NCBI RefSeq assembly: GCF_036346105.1
Contig: NZ_CP107811.1
Span: forward strand, 2,734,501 to 2,798,500
Reading direction: 5' to 3'
Length of the DNA: 64,000 bases
From: Streptomyces sp. NBC_00539
GTDB taxonomy: Bacteria > Actinomycetota > Actinomycetes > Streptomycetales > Streptomycetaceae
Shown here: positions 7,836-17,872 of the stretch, piece by piece
Numbering within the stretch: the first letter of the stretch is position 1
Layout of the letters: each line of letters starts with the position of its first letter
Notes under the pieces: generated by a model
Seen by the model: only the letters and a program-made list of their open reading frames with translations
The model's database searches: none
Told to the model about the DNA's origin: nothing
Position numbers and translations under genes: made by a program

Positions 7836-9665
7836 TCAGCCCAGGCGCTCGACCAGCGCGTGGTACTGGTCCCACAGCTCCTTCGGCGTGTGGTCGCCGT
7901 AGGTGTTCAGGTGCTCGGGGACCAGGGCGGCCTCGTCGCGCCAGACCTCCTTGTCGACCGTCAGCAGGAACTCCAGGTCCTCGGCCGGCAGGTCGAGGCC
8001 CTCGGTGTCGAGGGAGTCCACGGTCGGCAGGATGCCGATGGGGGTCTCGACGCCGTCGGCCTTGCCGTCGAGGCGCTCGACGACCCACTTGAGGACGCGG
8101 CTGTTCTCGCCGAAGCCCGGCCACACGAACTTGCCCGCGTCGTTCTTGCGGAACCAGTTCACGTAGTAGATCTTCGGGAGCTTCGCCGGGTCCGCGGAGG
8201 CGCCGACCTTGATCCAGTGGCCCATGTAGTCGCCCATGTTGTAGCCGCAGAACGGCAGCATGGCGAACGGGTCGCGGCGCAGCTCACCGACCTTGCCCTC
8301 GGCGGCGGCGGTCTTCTCGGAGGCGATGTTCGAGCCGATGAAGACGCCGTGGTTCCAGTCGAAGGACTCGGTCACCAGCGGCACGGCGGAGGCGCGGCGA
8401 CCGCCGAAGAGGATCGCGGAGATCGGGACGCCCTTGGGGTCCTCCCACTCGGGGGCGATCGTCGGGCACTGCGAGGCCGGGACGGCGAAACGGGCGTTGG
8501 GGTGGGCGGCCGGGGTCTCGGACGCCGGGGTCCAGGGGTTGCCCTTCCAGTCGATGAGCTCGGCCGGGGGCTCCTCGGTCATGCCCTCCCACCAGACGTC
8601 GGAGCCGTCCGGGGTGAGCGCGACGTTGGTGAAGACGGTGTTCGCGTACATCGTCTTCATGGCGTTGGCGTTGGTGTGCTCGCCGGTGCCGGGCGCGACG
8701 CCGAAGAAGCCGGCCTCGGGGTTGATCGCGTAGAGGCGGCCGTCCTCACCGAACCGCATCCAGGCGATGTCGTCGCCGATGGTCTCGACCGTCCAGCCGG
8801 GGATCGTGGGCTCCAGCATGGCGAGGTTGGTCTTGCCACAGGCGGAGGGGAACGCGGCGGCGACGTACTTCGCCTCACCCTGCGGCGGGGTGAGCTTGAG
8901 GATCAGCATGTGCTCGGCGAGCCAGCCCTCGTCGCGGGCCATGACGGAGGCGATGCGCAGCGCGTAGCACTTCTTGCCGAGCAGGGCGTTGCCGCCGTAG
9001 CCGGAGCCGTAGGACCAGATCTCGCGGGTCTCGGGGAAGTGCGAGATGTACTTGGTGGTGTTGCACGGCCACGGCACGTCGGCCTCGCCCTCGGCGAGCG
9101 GAGCGCCGAGGGTGTGCACGGCCTTGACGAAGAACCCGTCGGTGCCGAGCTCGTCGAGGACGGCCTTGCCCATGCGGGTCATGGTGCGCATGGCGACGGC
9201 GACGTAGGCGGAGTCGGTGATCTCGACGCCGATCGCGGAGAGCTCGGAGCCGAGGGGGCCCATGCAGAACGGCACGACGTACATCGTGCGGCCCTTCATG
9301 GAACCGCGGAAGATCCCCTTCTCCCCCGCGAACAGCTCCTTCATCTCGGAAGGGGCCTTCCAGTGGTTGGTCGGGCCCGCGTCCTCCTCCTTCTCGGAGC
9401 AGATGAAGGTCCGGTCCTCGACGCGCGCGACGTCGGACGGGTCGGAGGCGGCGTAGTACGAGTTCGGGCGCTTGGCCGGGTCGAGCTTCTTGAACGTGCC
9501 CTTGGAGACGAGCTCCTCGCACAGGCGCTCGTACTCGGCCTCGGAGCCGTCGCACCAGACGACCTGGTCCGGCTCGGTGAGGGCCGCGATCTCGTCGACC
9601 CAGGAAATGAGCTCCGTGTGGTTCGTCGGGAGGGAAGTGGTGGGAGCCGCGTTGTCGCGCGCCAC
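7836..9665 (-). CDS. pckG: Phosphoenolpyruvate carboxykinase (GTP)
   Basis: A 609-residue GTP-dependent PEPCK, full length for the family; it makes PEP from oxaloacetate for gluconeogenesis. Diagnostic motifs: FPSACGKTN at residues 272-280 (P-loop with the reactive Cys), the metal and GTP-binding GDDIAWM about 20 residues later, [10 protein letters not shown] with substrate-binding residues, and the FGGRR and NYG-like WIKVG regions further on. GTG 9665 (VARDNAAP) is preceded by AAGGAG, so I use it rather than upstream ATGs. It diverges from a hemolysin III-type gene and ends at a strong hairpin. Confidence 0.96.
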   Translation of the reverse strand: MARDNAAPTTSLPTNHTELISWVDEIAALTEPDQVVWCDGSEAEYERLCEELVSKGTFKKLDPAKRPNSYYAASDPSDVARVEDRTFICSEKEEDAGPTNHWKAPSEMKELFAGEKGIFRGSMKGRTMYVVPFCMGPLGSELSAIGVEITDSAYVAVAMRTMTRMGKAVLDELGTDGFFVKAVHTLGAPLAEGEADVPWPCNTTKYISHFPETREIWSYGSGYGGNALLGKKCYALRIASVMARDEGWLAEHMLILKLTPPQGEAKYVAAAFPSACGKTNLAMLEPTIPGWTVETIGDDIAWMRFGEDGRLYAINPEAGFFGVAPGTGEHTNANAMKTMYANTVFTNVALTPDGSDVWWEGMTEEPPAELIDWKGNPWTPASETPAAHPNARFAVPASQCPTIAPEWEDPKGVPISAILFGGRRASAVPLVTESFDWNHGVFIGSNIASEKTAAAEGKVGELRRDPFAMLPFCGYNMGDYMGHWIKVGASADPAKLPKIYYVNWFRKNDAGKFVWPGFGENSRVLKWVVERLDGKADGVETPIGILPTVDSLDTEGLDLPAEDLEFLLTVDKEVWRDEAALVPEHLNTYGDHTPKELWDQYHALVERLG

Positions 9666-9855
9666 GATTGCTCCTTGTTGAGGGGTTTGTTTGGTGTATG
9701 CCCCGTGGGGGCTGCGACCCGGACGCTTCGCGCTCCGCTCATCCGGTGCCGACCGCACTCATCTGATCATCCGGTGCGTATGCGCATATGTCCAGAGGGC
9801 TTCTCACGTGAGCATCGCCACTCGCGTCAATCTTCCGTAAAGAGCATTAGCGGAA

Positions 9856-9873
9856 ACCTACGGACCCGTAGGT
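9856..9873. promoter_or_regulatory. Probable operator palindrome in the hemolysin III-type promoter
   Basis: ACCTACGGACCCGTAGGT is a perfect 8-2-8 palindrome whose last base is the first T of the -10-like TAGCAT (9873-9878). It occupies the spacer between -35 and -10 where a repressor would block RNA polymerase. Confidence 0.6.
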
Positions 9874-9885
9874 AGCATGTGCGGT

Positions 9886-10578
9886 ATGACTTCTGATGCC
9901 GCCGCCGTGGCCGAAACAGCCCCCCGGGCTCCGGTGGTCCCAACGGAACTCAAGCCGCTCATGCGCGGCTGGTTGCACACAGGAATGTTCCCCGCCGTGG
10001 TGGTCGCCGGACTCGCGCTGATGGCCTTCACCGACTCCACCAGGGCCCGAGTGGCCTGCGGTGTCTACGTACTGACGGCCTGCCTGCTCTTCGGCGTGAG
10101 CGCCGTCTACCACCGCGGCACCTGGGGGCCGCGGGGCGAGGCCGTGCTGCGGCGGCTCGATCACGCCAACATTTTCCTGATCATCGCAGGCACCTATACC
10201 CCGCTGACGGTGCTCCTCCTCCCCGCCTCCACCGGACGGACGCTCCTGTGGGCGGTCTGGATCGCCGCGGCGGCCGGGATCGCCTTCCGCGTCTTCTGGG
10301 TCGGCGCACCGCGCTGGCTCTACACGCCCTGCTACATAGCGATGGGGTGGGCAGCGGTCTTCTTCCTGCCCGACTTCCTGCGGACCGGCGGCATCACGGT
10401 CCTCGTCCTCGTGATCGCCGGCGGCCTGCTCTACAGCGTCGGGGGCGTCATCTACGGGATGAAGCGCCCCAACCCCTCGCCCCGCTTCTTCGGCTTCCAC
10501 GAGGTGTTCCACTCGCTGACCCTCGCCGCGTTCGTCGCGCACTACGTCGGCATCTCGATCGCCGCGTACCAGCACTGA
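9886..10578 (+). CDS. trhA: Hemolysin III / TrhA (YqfA) family membrane protein
   Basis: A 230-residue, seven-helix membrane protein of the hemolysin III/PAQR-like family. Conserved polar motifs of this family are present: SAVYHRG at the end of helix 2, LDHANIF in helix 3 with YTP, and the C-terminal FHEVFH pair of histidines, thought to form a metal site as in adiponectin-receptor-like enzymes. Despite the name, haemolysis is not established for such proteins; related proteins affect membrane lipid homeostasis. ATG 9886 is chosen over 9877 because TAGCAT (9873-9878) is a -10 box ending 7 bases upstream, implying a leaderless mRNA. It diverges from pckG, and the palindrome at 9856-9873 suggests repressor control. 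Confidence 0.85.
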   Translation: MTSDAAAVAETAPRAPVVPTELKPLMRGWLHTGMFPAVVVAGLALMAFTDSTRARVACGVYVLTACLLFGVSAVYHRGTWGPRGEAVLRRLDHANIFLIIAGTYTPLTVLLLPASTGRTLLWAVWIAAAAGIAFRVFWVGAPRWLYTPCYIAMGWAAVFFLPDFLRTGGITVLVLVIAGGLLYSVGGVIYGMKRPNPSPRFFGFHEVFHSLTLAAFVAHYVGISIAAYQH

Positions 10579-10614
10579 CGGCGGCCGTCGGGGCGTAGCC
10601 GTCGAGGTGCGGGT

Positions 10615-10680
10615 GCGCGGCCGTCAGTGCGGGGGTCGGGGCGCGGCCGTCAGTGCGGGGGTCGGGACCCAGGCCGTCAG
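10615..10680. repeat. 26-bp tandem repeat at the yyaL-type gene 3' end
   Basis: The unit GCGCGGCCGTCAGTGCGGGG + GTCGGG occurs perfectly twice (10615-10640, 10641-10666) and then degenerates into ACCCAGGCCGTCAG, which contains the stop codon of the gene on the minus strand (10677-10679). It fills the gap between two convergent genes. Confidence 0.7.
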
Positions 10681-12728
10681 GGCGCGGCCGGGCCCAACTG
10701 CTCCGCGAGCTCGGCCGGTTCCGTCGTGGGCCGCGAGCAGACGAAGTGCCGGCAGACGTACGCAGCCGGCCGGTCCCCGACCAGGCCCCGGCCGGCCAGC
10801 AGCGGGAACTCCCCGCTGCCGTCCGTCCCCTGCGGCGGCCCCACCGCCACCACCGCCCCCGGCGCCGTCCCCAGCAGCGCCGTCCGGTGCAGCGCGGCCG
10901 TCGCCGGATCGTCCGGGTGCCCCACCACGGCCACTTCGCGCGGCCCGTCCAGCAACGCCTCGGCGACCGCCAGCCCGTGCCCGATGAACCGCGGCACGCG
11001 CGGCCCGAGGGCGTGCACCACACCCAGCGCCCGCTCGGCCGCCGTACGGTGCGCCTCGGACCCGGTGTGCGCGGCGTACGACAGCAGCGCCCCGGCCGCA
11101 GCCGTCCAACCCGAGGGCGCGGCGGTGTCCGTGGGGTCCTGCGGGCGCCGGATCAGCTGCTCGGCGTCGTGCGCGGTGTCGTACAGGGAGCCGTCCTCGG
11201 CGGTGAACCCGTCCAGCACCAGGTCCAGGAGGAACCCGGCGAACTCCAGCCAGACCCCCTCACCGGTGACGGCCCCCAGCGCGAGGAAGCCCTCCGCGAC
11301 ATCGCCGTAGTCCTCCAGCACCCCCGCGTTGGCGCCCACCCGGCCGTCCCTGCTGGTCCGCGCCAGGCGGGCCCTGCCGTCCATGTGCACCCGCACCAGG
11401 AGGTCGGCGGCCTCGGTGGCCCGCTCGATCAGGTCGGGCCGCTCGAAGTACGCCCCGCACTCGGCGAGCGCCGCGATGGCCAGCCCGTTCCAGGCGGCGA
11501 CCACCTTGTCGTCCCGGCCCGGCGCCGGACGCCGCGACCGCGCGGCGAGCAGCCGCTCCCTGATCCCGGCCGCCTTCGCCGCGTCCAGGACGGGCCCCTC
11601 CTGCGGCAGCCTCAGCACGGAAGTGCCGTGCTCGAAGTTCCCCTCGTCGGTGACCCCGAAGTACACGGCGGCCAGCGCCCCGTCGTCCTCCCCGAGCACC
11701 TCCGTCAGCTGCGCGGGGGTCCAGGCGTAGTAGGCCCCCTCGACGTGCTTGCCGGTGGCCGGGTCCTCACTGTCGGCGTCGAGCGCGGAGGCGAACCCGC
11801 CCTCGCGGGTGCGCAGCTCGCGGACCATGAAGTCGGCGGTCTCCAGCGCGACGCGCCGCGCGAGGCCGGACCCGGTGGTGCGCCACAGGTGGGCGTAGAC
11901 CCGGCACAGGAGCGCGTTGTCGTAGAGCATCTTCTCGAAGTGCGGCACCACCCAGTCCCGGTCCACCGAGTACCGGGCGAACCCGCCGCCGAGCTGGTCG
12001 TAGATCCCGCCGCGCGCCATGGCCTCGCAGGTGTCGGCCGCCATCTGGAGGGCGCCTTCGGATCCGGTGCGGGCGTGGTGGCGCAGCAGGAACTCCAGCA
12101 CCATGGACGGCGGGAACTTCGGCGCGCCGCCGAACCCGCCGCGGGTGGCGTCGTACTCCCGGGTCAGCGCGAGCAGCGCCTGCGCCAGCTCCTCGCCACC
12201 GGGTGCGCCGGCCTTCCCGTAGTCGAGCGTGCGCCCGGCGAGGTCCCGCACGACGCGCTGGGCGACGTCGGCCACCTCCTCGCGGCGATCACCCCAGGCG
12301 GCGGACACGCCCTGGAGGACTTGCGTGAAGGAGGGCATCCCGTGCCGCGGCTCGGGCGGGTAGTAGGTGCCGAAGTAGAACGGCTCGGCGTCGGGCGTCA
12401 GGAAGACGGTCATGGGCCACCCGCCCTGCCCGGTCGCGGCCTGCACCGCCTCCATGTAGACGGCGTCGACATCGGGCCGCTCCTCGCGGTCCACCTTGAT
12501 GTTCACGAAGTGCTCGTTCATGTACGCGGCGGTCGGATCGTCCTCGAACGACTCTTGGGCCATGACATGGCACCAGTGGCAACTCGAATAGCCGACGCTC
12601 AGCAGCACCGGCACGTCCCGCTCCCGCGCCTGCGCGAACGCCTCCGGCGACCAGGGCCACCAGTCGACGGGGTTGTCGGCGTGCTGGAGGAGGTAGGGGG
12701 AGGTCTCGTGCGCGAGGCGGTTCGACAT
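10677..12728 (-). CDS. YyaL/SPATA20-type thioredoxin-domain protein (DUF255)
   Basis: A 683-residue protein of the DUF255/YyaL family. The first ~170 residues are a thioredoxin-like domain with CHWC at 50-53 (inside [13 protein letters not shown]), followed by an (alpha/alpha)6-like region with [22 protein letters not shown] and a C-terminal extension. The family is widespread in bacteria and animals, with no settled reaction; a role in protein or sugar modification is guessed at. The start gives [20 protein letters not shown], the standard family N terminus. CAGGAT (12736-12741) ends 7 bases upstream, so it may be leaderless. The gene meets the hemolysin III-type gene tail to tail. Confidence 0.9.
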   Translation of the reverse strand: MSNRLAHETSPYLLQHADNPVDWWPWSPEAFAQARERDVPVLLSVGYSSCHWCHVMAQESFEDDPTAAYMNEHFVNIKVDREERPDVDAVYMEAVQAATGQGGWPMTVFLTPDAEPFYFGTYYPPEPRHGMPSFTQVLQGVSAAWGDRREEVADVAQRVVRDLAGRTLDYGKAGAPGGEELAQALLALTREYDATRGGFGGAPKFPPSMVLEFLLRHHARTGSEGALQMAADTCEAMARGGIYDQLGGGFARYSVDRDWVVPHFEKMLYDNALLCRVYAHLWRTTGSGLARRVALETADFMVRELRTREGGFASALDADSEDPATGKHVEGAYYAWTPAQLTEVLGEDDGALAAVYFGVTDEGNFEHGTSVLRLPQEGPVLDAAKAAGIRERLLAARSRRPAPGRDDKVVAAWNGLAIAALAECGAYFERPDLIERATEAADLLVRVHMDGRARLARTSRDGRVGANAGVLEDYGDVAEGFLALGAVTGEGVWLEFAGFLLDLVLDGFTAEDGSLYDTAHDAEQLIRRPQDPTDTAAPSGWTAAAGALLSYAAHTGSEAHRTAAERALGVVHALGPRVPRFIGHGLAVAEALLDGPREVAVVGHPDDPATAALHRTALLGTAPGAVVAVGPPQGTDGSGEFPLLAGRGLVGDRPAAYVCRHFVCSRPTTEPAELAEQLGPAAP

Positions 12729-12776
12729 GAGACCAATCCTGCCTCACACCACGCGCCGCGGCCCGCGACGGGGCCA

Positions 12777-14092
12777 TCAGGCCACCACGACAGGCGTCCG
12801 TAGACGATCAGCCCATTTCCATACGGGAACCACCCGCGCGTAGTCCCAGACATGGTTCCCTTTCCTTCCGGGCTTGATCACCAGGCAGTCGAAGACCGAG
12901 GCGACCACCCTCCGCTTCTCGTCGAACGCCATCTCGCCGTACAGCCACCGCAGCCGCATCGGGTCCGGAAGCCGGACCCCTCCCTGGCCGCCCTCGGTGA
13001 AGAGCAGTCGTTCGATGGCGTCGTCGACGAGAGGGCCGCTGATGGCACAGCGCCCGCAACCACGGCCCGCGGCCCCGTTGCAGACGTAGTTGTACGGGCT
13101 CTTGCGACTGCGCGTGGTGCTCCTGCCGCTCATCGGCCGGCCGCAGGTGCCGCCGGCGACCAGATCAGCGCCGCAGCGCAGGAACCCACTGGCGAGGTAC
13201 TTGGGTCCGCCCTTCCGGTCGGTCGAACGGGGGCCGAGCGGGCCCCGGTGCAGTTGCACGGTGCCCGCGGAGAAGGTCGCGCGGACCGCAGTCACTGCTC
13301 GGGCGTCACGATCGCCTGCCAGGCTCCGACCAGCGGCTTCTTCGTGTGCGCATCCCTCATCAGCTCCCCCCTGTTGGCGCGGAAGCCGCACACGCGCGGG
13401 GCCGTGATGATCTGCGTGACGGTCTGCGGATTGGGGCGGCCCCCGCGGGTGCCGGTGACACCCAGCGCGGTCCACTCCCGCGCCACCTCTGCGACGGCCT
13501 TCCCTTCGATGCGGTCCTCGATCGCCTTGCGTACGAGCGCCGACTCCGACGGGTGCAGGGTGAGCCGGTCCTCCAGCCAGCCGAACGGCCTGGGCCCACT
13601 GTGTGGCTTTCCGTCCATGGCGCGCGACCAGTGCCAGTCCTGCACGCGGCGGCTACGCATCCGCCCCTCGACAACCGCTCCTCGGAGGGCTCCGGCCGCG
13701 GCCAGGATCCCTTCCTTGCTGTACGGATCCCGCAGCCCGTCCCGGTCGAAGTACACCCGCCCGGGGTTCGCGGTCAGCGCGGCCATGAAACGGATCAGGT
13801 CCTCGGCCCTGCGGTAGAGCCGGTCGTCGGCGACGGCGACGACACCCATCAGCGGACCGGCGGTGAAGGCGTGGCCGCGCTGGAGGTCCCCGAGCAGGCG
13901 GTCGAAGGCGGGGCGCTCCCGGTCGTCCTTGGTCGCGTTGCGTGCGTTGTCCGTGTACGTCGCGACGACGACGCAGCCGTGCTGCGTGGCGGTGCGTTCG
14001 TTGATGCGGTGCTGATCCCGCACCCCTCGCGCGTCGCGTTGGCGCGTGTCCTGCGAGGTGCGTGCGTACGAGGCGACCGGTATGGGACCCAT
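12777..14092 (-). pseudogene. Large serine recombinase/integrase, broken by a frameshift
   Basis: Two overlapping reading frames together encode a ~440-residue serine recombinase. The first (14092 to 13292) has the resolvase domain (VASYARTSQD with the candidate nucleophilic Ser, DDRLYRRAEDL) and a recombinase domain (PHSGPRPFGW, NPQTVTQIITAPRVCGFRAN), ending ...AIVTPEQ-stop. In another frame the text resumes as TAVRATFSAGTVQLHRG, then the zinc ribbon (GFLRCG, GTCGRPM, YVCNG, GCGRCAI), a short linker and a C-terminal basic end. The family normally reads E-Q-W-x-A-V-R here: loss of one G from TGG at about 13292-13294 created the TGA. Either a recent mutation or a sequencing error. It is a remnant or scar of an integrated element, since no excisionase, replication or transfer genes are nearby. 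The start 14092 is used because AAGGGG lies upstream. Confidence 0.8.
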
Positions 14093-14323
14093 GGCCCCCT
14101 TCCCCTTCGAGAGTTCGTCCGATGCTCGGCTCAACGCACGAATCGGTGATCGGGTTACGTGGACCGTGGGCCCCGGTCGCGCGCGGGCGGTGGGGTGGAT
14201 ATATGCGCTGTGGAGGGTGGGTGGGGGGGCAACTGGCTCTGAAATAGCTCAGATTGCTCGCGTGGGTGCAGGGTGCGCAGGAGACTTGGGGCTCGTTGCC
14301 GGAGCGCTGGGAGGGGGACGCCG

Positions 14324-17300
14324 ATGCGGGATGGTCATCGTGGTGAGGCCGAACGGCTGTTGGAGCGGGCCGTGGAGGAGGAGGCGCGGCGGGGGCCGGT
14401 GGACAAGGCGGCGCTGCTCGCGCGGGGGCGGGAGGCGCTGGAGCAGATCGCGGTGGCCGCCGCCGAGGAGTACGAGGCGTACGTGCGGGCGCTGGACGAG
14501 GCGGCCGCCGGGGAGGAGTCCCTGGCCGAGGCGTTCCGGCGGGCGAACACCTCCACCGCCCTGCTGGTGACCGGAGTCGCCGCGGTGGCCGCCGCCGGGG
14601 CCGACCTGGCCTTCGGCGTGGCGGCCGGGAGCGCCCTCGGTGCCGGGCTGGCGGCGGGAGTTGCCGGGGCCGCGGCGACGGTGGCCAAGGTGACGGCCCT
14701 GCACCTGCCGGCCGCGAACCGGCGGGCCGGCGTCCTGGGCCGGCCGGGCGGCGCCGAGCAGCTGAGGCTGCATTGGCTGTCGGTGCTGGAGGTGCGCGGG
14801 ATCCGTCCGTTCCTGGAGCAGCAGCGGCTGGTGGTGGCGGCGGTGCGCACCGGTCCGCGCGGCTCGGGCGGGGCGGGGGGCGGCGTGGTGGGCCTCGCGA
14901 AGCAGCCGGGCGGGAGCGGGCCCGCGCTGCGCGGTACGGACCGCAGTGCGCAGGCCCGTCGGCGCAGCGCGCTGGAGCAGTCGTTCGGGCAGCTCCCGCA
15001 GTCGGAAGCGGTGTTCGCGGGGCGGCGGGCGGAGCTGGCCCGGATCGTGCAGTGGGTGCAGGCGGCCCGGGCCGGTACGGAGACCCGGCCGGTGGTCGTG
15101 GTGCTGCACGGCGAGCCGGGTTCGGGCCGTACGGCCCTGGCGTTGCGGGCGGCGCACGCGCTGCGGGACCAGTTCCGGGGCGCGTGCGTGGTGGACCTGC
15201 GGGGCGGGGCGGCCGAGGCGGGTCAGGCCCCGCTGCCGACGCGGGAGGCGTTGCTGCACCTGCTGAACCGGCTCGGGGCCCCGCGGGAGCAGTTGCTGTT
15301 CCGGGAGGGGGCGTCGGCGGAGCAGCAGGTGCGGCGGCTCGGCGAGCTGTACCACCAGCACCTGCAGGGGCAGCCGGTGACGGTGGTGCTGGACGACGCG
15401 GTGGATCCGGCGCAGGTCCGCGCGCTGGTGCCGGAGCGGTCGGAGAGCCTGGTGCTGGTGACGGCGCCGGGGCCGCTGGAGCTGCCGGCGGACCTCGCGG
15501 CGTGGGTGCACCAGCTGCCCGTCACACGGCTGGCGCGGACGGAGGCGGCCGAGTTGGTCGGGGCCGCGGGCGGCGCCCCGTACGACGAGGAGGCGCAGGC
15601 GGTCCTGCTGGAGCTCGGAGCCGGGCTGCCGCTCGCGCTGCGCGTGCTGGCGCCGCTGGGTCCGGTGGGTCCGGTGGCGGAGCCCGGCCCGGCGGGATCC
15701 GGGCTCGAAGCGGCGCTGGCCCTGGCCTACGCGCGCATGCCCGAGGAGCGGCGCCGGCTGCTGCGGCGCCTGACCCTGGCGGGGCGCGCCTCGCTCGGCC
15801 CGTCGGCAGCGGCGGCGTTGATCGACGCCGACCCGGTGGAGGCCGGGCGGCTGCTGCGCGAACTGGCGGACGCCGGGCTGCTGGACCACGTACGCGGCGA
15901 GCGGTACCGGATGCACGACGCGGTGCGCGCGTACGCGGCGGCGCGGCTCGCTGCGGACGAGGACAGGGCGCATGCGGCGGCCGCGCACGAGCGGCTGATC
16001 CGCAATTACGCGCACCTCGCGGACTCGGTGATCCGGATGGTCGACGGGAAGATGTCGACGCGCGCGCACCACTTCGGCGGTCACGGCTTCGCTTCCCTCG
16101 ACGCGGCGCTGCGCTGGCTGGACGACGAGTCGAGCTTCATCACGGCGGCGCTGCGGCACTCGCAGGACGTGGACCAGCAGGCGGTACTGGACCTGCTGGG
16201 CGCGCTCTGCGACTTCTGCCTGCTGCGCGGGGACCTGTACCGGCTCGGGGAGATCAACGAGCTGGCCCGGGCGGTGGAGGGCGGCCGGCCGGGCCCGGAC
16301 GGGCGGCTGGCGCGTTCGGTGCAGTGGCGCACGGGGATCGCGGCGCGCCAGCTCGGCGACCTGGACAAGGCGCGCACGACGCTGACGTCGGTGGTCGACC
16401 AGTACATGGAGGCCAGGCAGGAGGCGGGCGCGGCGATGGCGCTGGTCTCGCTCGGCATCACGCTGCACCACCAGGGCAACCTGCCGGAGGCGGCGGCCCG
16501 GCTCCGTGAGGCGCTGGCCCTGCAGGAAGGGGACGACCTGGCGGGCGACCGCGCGTGGGGTCTGCACGCGCTCGCGGCGGTGGAGCGTGACCGGGGGCTG
16601 CTGGCGGAGGCACTGTCCCTGCTGGAGCGTTCGCTGGTGCTGCACCGGGAGAGCGAGAGCGTGCACGGCGAGGCGTGGGCGCACCTCCAACTCGGGCAGG
16701 TGCACCTGCGTCTGGGCGGGGTGGAACGGGCGGAGGAGGAGCTGCGCTCGGCCCTGGAGCTGTACGGGCGCACCCGTGACGACCGCGGTGAGGCGTGGGC
16801 GCGGACGCAGCTGGGGCGGGCCCGGGTCGTCGCGGGGGATCCGGATCCGGCGCTGGAGCGGCTGCGGGACGCGCTGGCCCGTCACCGGCTCGCGGAGGAC
16901 GCGCGGGGTGAGGCGTGGACGCTGTACTACCTCGGGCAGGCGCTGGAGGAGGGGGGTGAGCGGGACGCGGCGGTGCGGGAGCTGGAGCGGGCCCGGGCGA
17001 TGTTCTCGCGGATGCGGGACGTGTACGGGCTGGCGCACGCCCGGCACCATTCGGGCCGGGTGACCCGCGACCAGCGGGCGGCGCAGACGGGGAACCTGCG
17101 CAACTCCGGCTACGCCCGGCAGCTGCTGGTGGACGCGCGCGCGGACTTCCGGCGGATCGGGCTGGCGCACGGCGAGGCGTGGACGTGCCTGGAGCTGGCG
17201 GTGATCGACGCGGGCAACGCGCGGGTGCCGCAGGCCGTGGTGCTGTGCGAGGAGGCCGCGCGGCTGTTCGTTTCGTACGGGGACCTGCGGGGCGAGGACT

Positions 17301-17551
17301 GGGCCCGCTTCCTGCGCTGCACGCTGCTGCCGTACGCCGCCGAGGGCGATCCGCAGGAGGCGGCGGCGGAACTGGCACGGCTGTCGGCGGCCCCGCATCC
17401 GCTGCGGGACGGCCGGCTGGCGGACTGCCTGGACGCGTACGCGGTGATCGTGGACCGGGGCGTCGATCCGGCGGAGGGCTGGCAGGCGTGGCGCCTGGGC
17501 CTGGTGCCGAACCTCCACTCCCGGGAGGTCATGGGCGTGCGGGTGCCGTGA
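14324..17551 (+). CDS. STAND/NB-ARC ATPase with TPR repeats and hydrophobic N-terminal module
   Basis: A 1075-residue signal-transduction NTPase. Order: charged helical N terminus (1-75); an Ala/Gly-rich hydrophobic stretch (76-128) able to form a membrane hairpin; a Gly-rich linker; NB-ARC domain starting FAGRRAEL (231-238) with Walker A GEPGSGRT (263-270), Walker B VTVVLDDA (352-359), GLPLA (434-438) and the regulatory MHD (530-532); then TPR-like repeats from about 640 to 1030, several containing R/H-G-E-A-W. By family knowledge the TPRs sense a ligand, the ATPase oligomerises and the N terminus acts. There is no helix-turn-helix or SARP domain, so it is not AfsR-like. ATG 14324 follows GAGGGGG. 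It diverges from the broken recombinase; monocistronic with a strong terminator. Its ligand and effector action are unknown. Confidence 0.85.
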   Translation: MRDGHRGEAERLLERAVEEEARRGPVDKAALLARGREALEQIAVAAAEEYEAYVRALDEAAAGEESLAEAFRRANTSTALLVTGVAAVAAAGADLAFGVAAGSALGAGLAAGVAGAAATVAKVTALHLPAANRRAGVLGRPGGAEQLRLHWLSVLEVRGIRPFLEQQRLVVAAVRTGPRGSGGAGGGVVGLAKQPGGSGPALRGTDRSAQARRRSALEQSFGQLPQSEAVFAGRRAELARIVQWVQAARAGTETRPVVVVLHGEPGSGRTALALRAAHALRDQFRGACVVDLRGGAAEAGQAPLPTREALLHLLNRLGAPREQLLFREGASAEQQVRRLGELYHQHLQGQPVTVVLDDAVDPAQVRALVPERSESLVLVTAPGPLELPADLAAWVHQLPVTRLARTEAAELVGAAGGAPYDEEAQAVLLELGAGLPLALRVLAPLGPVGPVAEPGPAGSGLEAALALAYARMPEERRRLLRRLTLAGRASLGPSAAAALIDADPVEAGRLLRELADAGLLDHVRGERYRMHDAVRAYAAARLAADEDRAHAAAAHERLIRNYAHLADSVIRMVDGKMSTRAHHFGGHGFASLDAALRWLDDESSFITAALRHSQDVDQQAVLDLLGALCDFCLLRGDLYRLGEINELARAVEGGRPGPDGRLARSVQWRTGIAARQLGDLDKARTTLTSVVDQYMEARQEAGAAMALVSLGITLHHQGNLPEAAARLREALALQEGDDLAGDRAWGLHALAAVERDRGLLAEALSLLERSLVLHRESESVHGEAWAHLQLGQVHLRLGGVERAEEELRSALELYGRTRDDRGEAWARTQLGRARVVAGDPDPALERLRDALARHRLAEDARGEAWTLYYLGQALEEGGERDAAVRELERARAMFSRMRDVYGLAHARHHSGRVTRDQRAAQTGNLRNSGYARQLLVDARADFRRIGLAHGEAWTCLELAVIDAGNARVPQAVVLCEEAARLFVSYGDLRGEDWARFLRCTLLPYAAEGDPQEAAAELARLSAAPHPLRDGRLADCLDAYAVIVDRGVDPAEGWQAWRLGLVPNLHSREVMGVRVP

Positions 17552-17580
17552 CCCCGCCCGGGGGCGGGGTCACGGCACCC
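17541..17580. terminator. Hairpin overlapping the STAND gene stop codon
   Basis: A perfect 19-bp stem (17541-17559 with 17562-17580) and a GG loop. The last codons and the stop codon of the STAND gene lie inside its left arm. Confidence 0.75.
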
Positions 17581-17650
17581 GTCCCGGCACCCGCGCGGGC
17601 GTCACGACGCCACGGCGCGGTCCGGGGCGGCGGACGCTACGGCTCGGCCG

Positions 17651-17872
17651 CTACGGCTTGCGGGTGTCGGGGGCGGAGGCGGCCGGCTCGGGCGCCTCCT
17701 GGAAGTCCACCCGGCCCATGTGCCGGCTCATGGACTTCATCAGGCCCCACACCCCGAGGGCGAGGGCGGCGAACACGATGAAGCCCAGGAGCCCGGGCGT
17801 CACCTTGTTCTTGTCGAAGGTGTCGGCGGCCAGCGGAAGGAGCTGGGTGACTGCTGCCTGCGTAGCGCTCAT
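17651..17872 (-). CDS. Small single-pass membrane protein downstream of mca
   Basis: A 73-residue protein: hydrophilic N terminus (MSATQAAVTQLLPLAADTF), one transmembrane helix (TPGLLGFIVFAALALGVWGL), then a basic and Pro/Ala-rich cytoplasmic tail. Its ATG lies 2 bases after the mca stop codon, so it is almost certainly translated from the mca mRNA. The start codon sits in the loop of an inverted repeat (17859-17881) that could modulate its translation. No family function is known; constant pairing with mca would suggest a link to mycothiol metabolism, but this is only inference. Confidence 0.75.
   Translation of the reverse strand: MSATQAAVTQLLPLAADTFDKNKVTPGLLGFIVFAALALGVWGLMKSMSRHMGRVDFQEAPEPAASAPDTRKP

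Noticed and set aside
7794-9875. A 693-codon plus-strand frame antisense to pckG
   Set aside because: Val/Gly/Arg/His-rich shadow; pckG on the minus strand has every catalytic motif.
9886-10578. A true haemolysin
   Set aside because: The family name is historical; motif content is that of TrhA/PAQR-like membrane proteins.
14249-17518. A continuous 1089-codon reading frame antisense to the STAND gene
   Set aside because: Composition is Arg/Gln/Pro/His-rich with no domain, as expected for the opposite strand of a GC-rich gene whose third positions are G or C; the sense frame has intact motifs.
12777-17551. A complete mobile element spanning the recombinase and the STAND gene
   Set aside because: No excisionase, replication or transfer genes and no flanking direct repeats were seen; the two are only neighbours.
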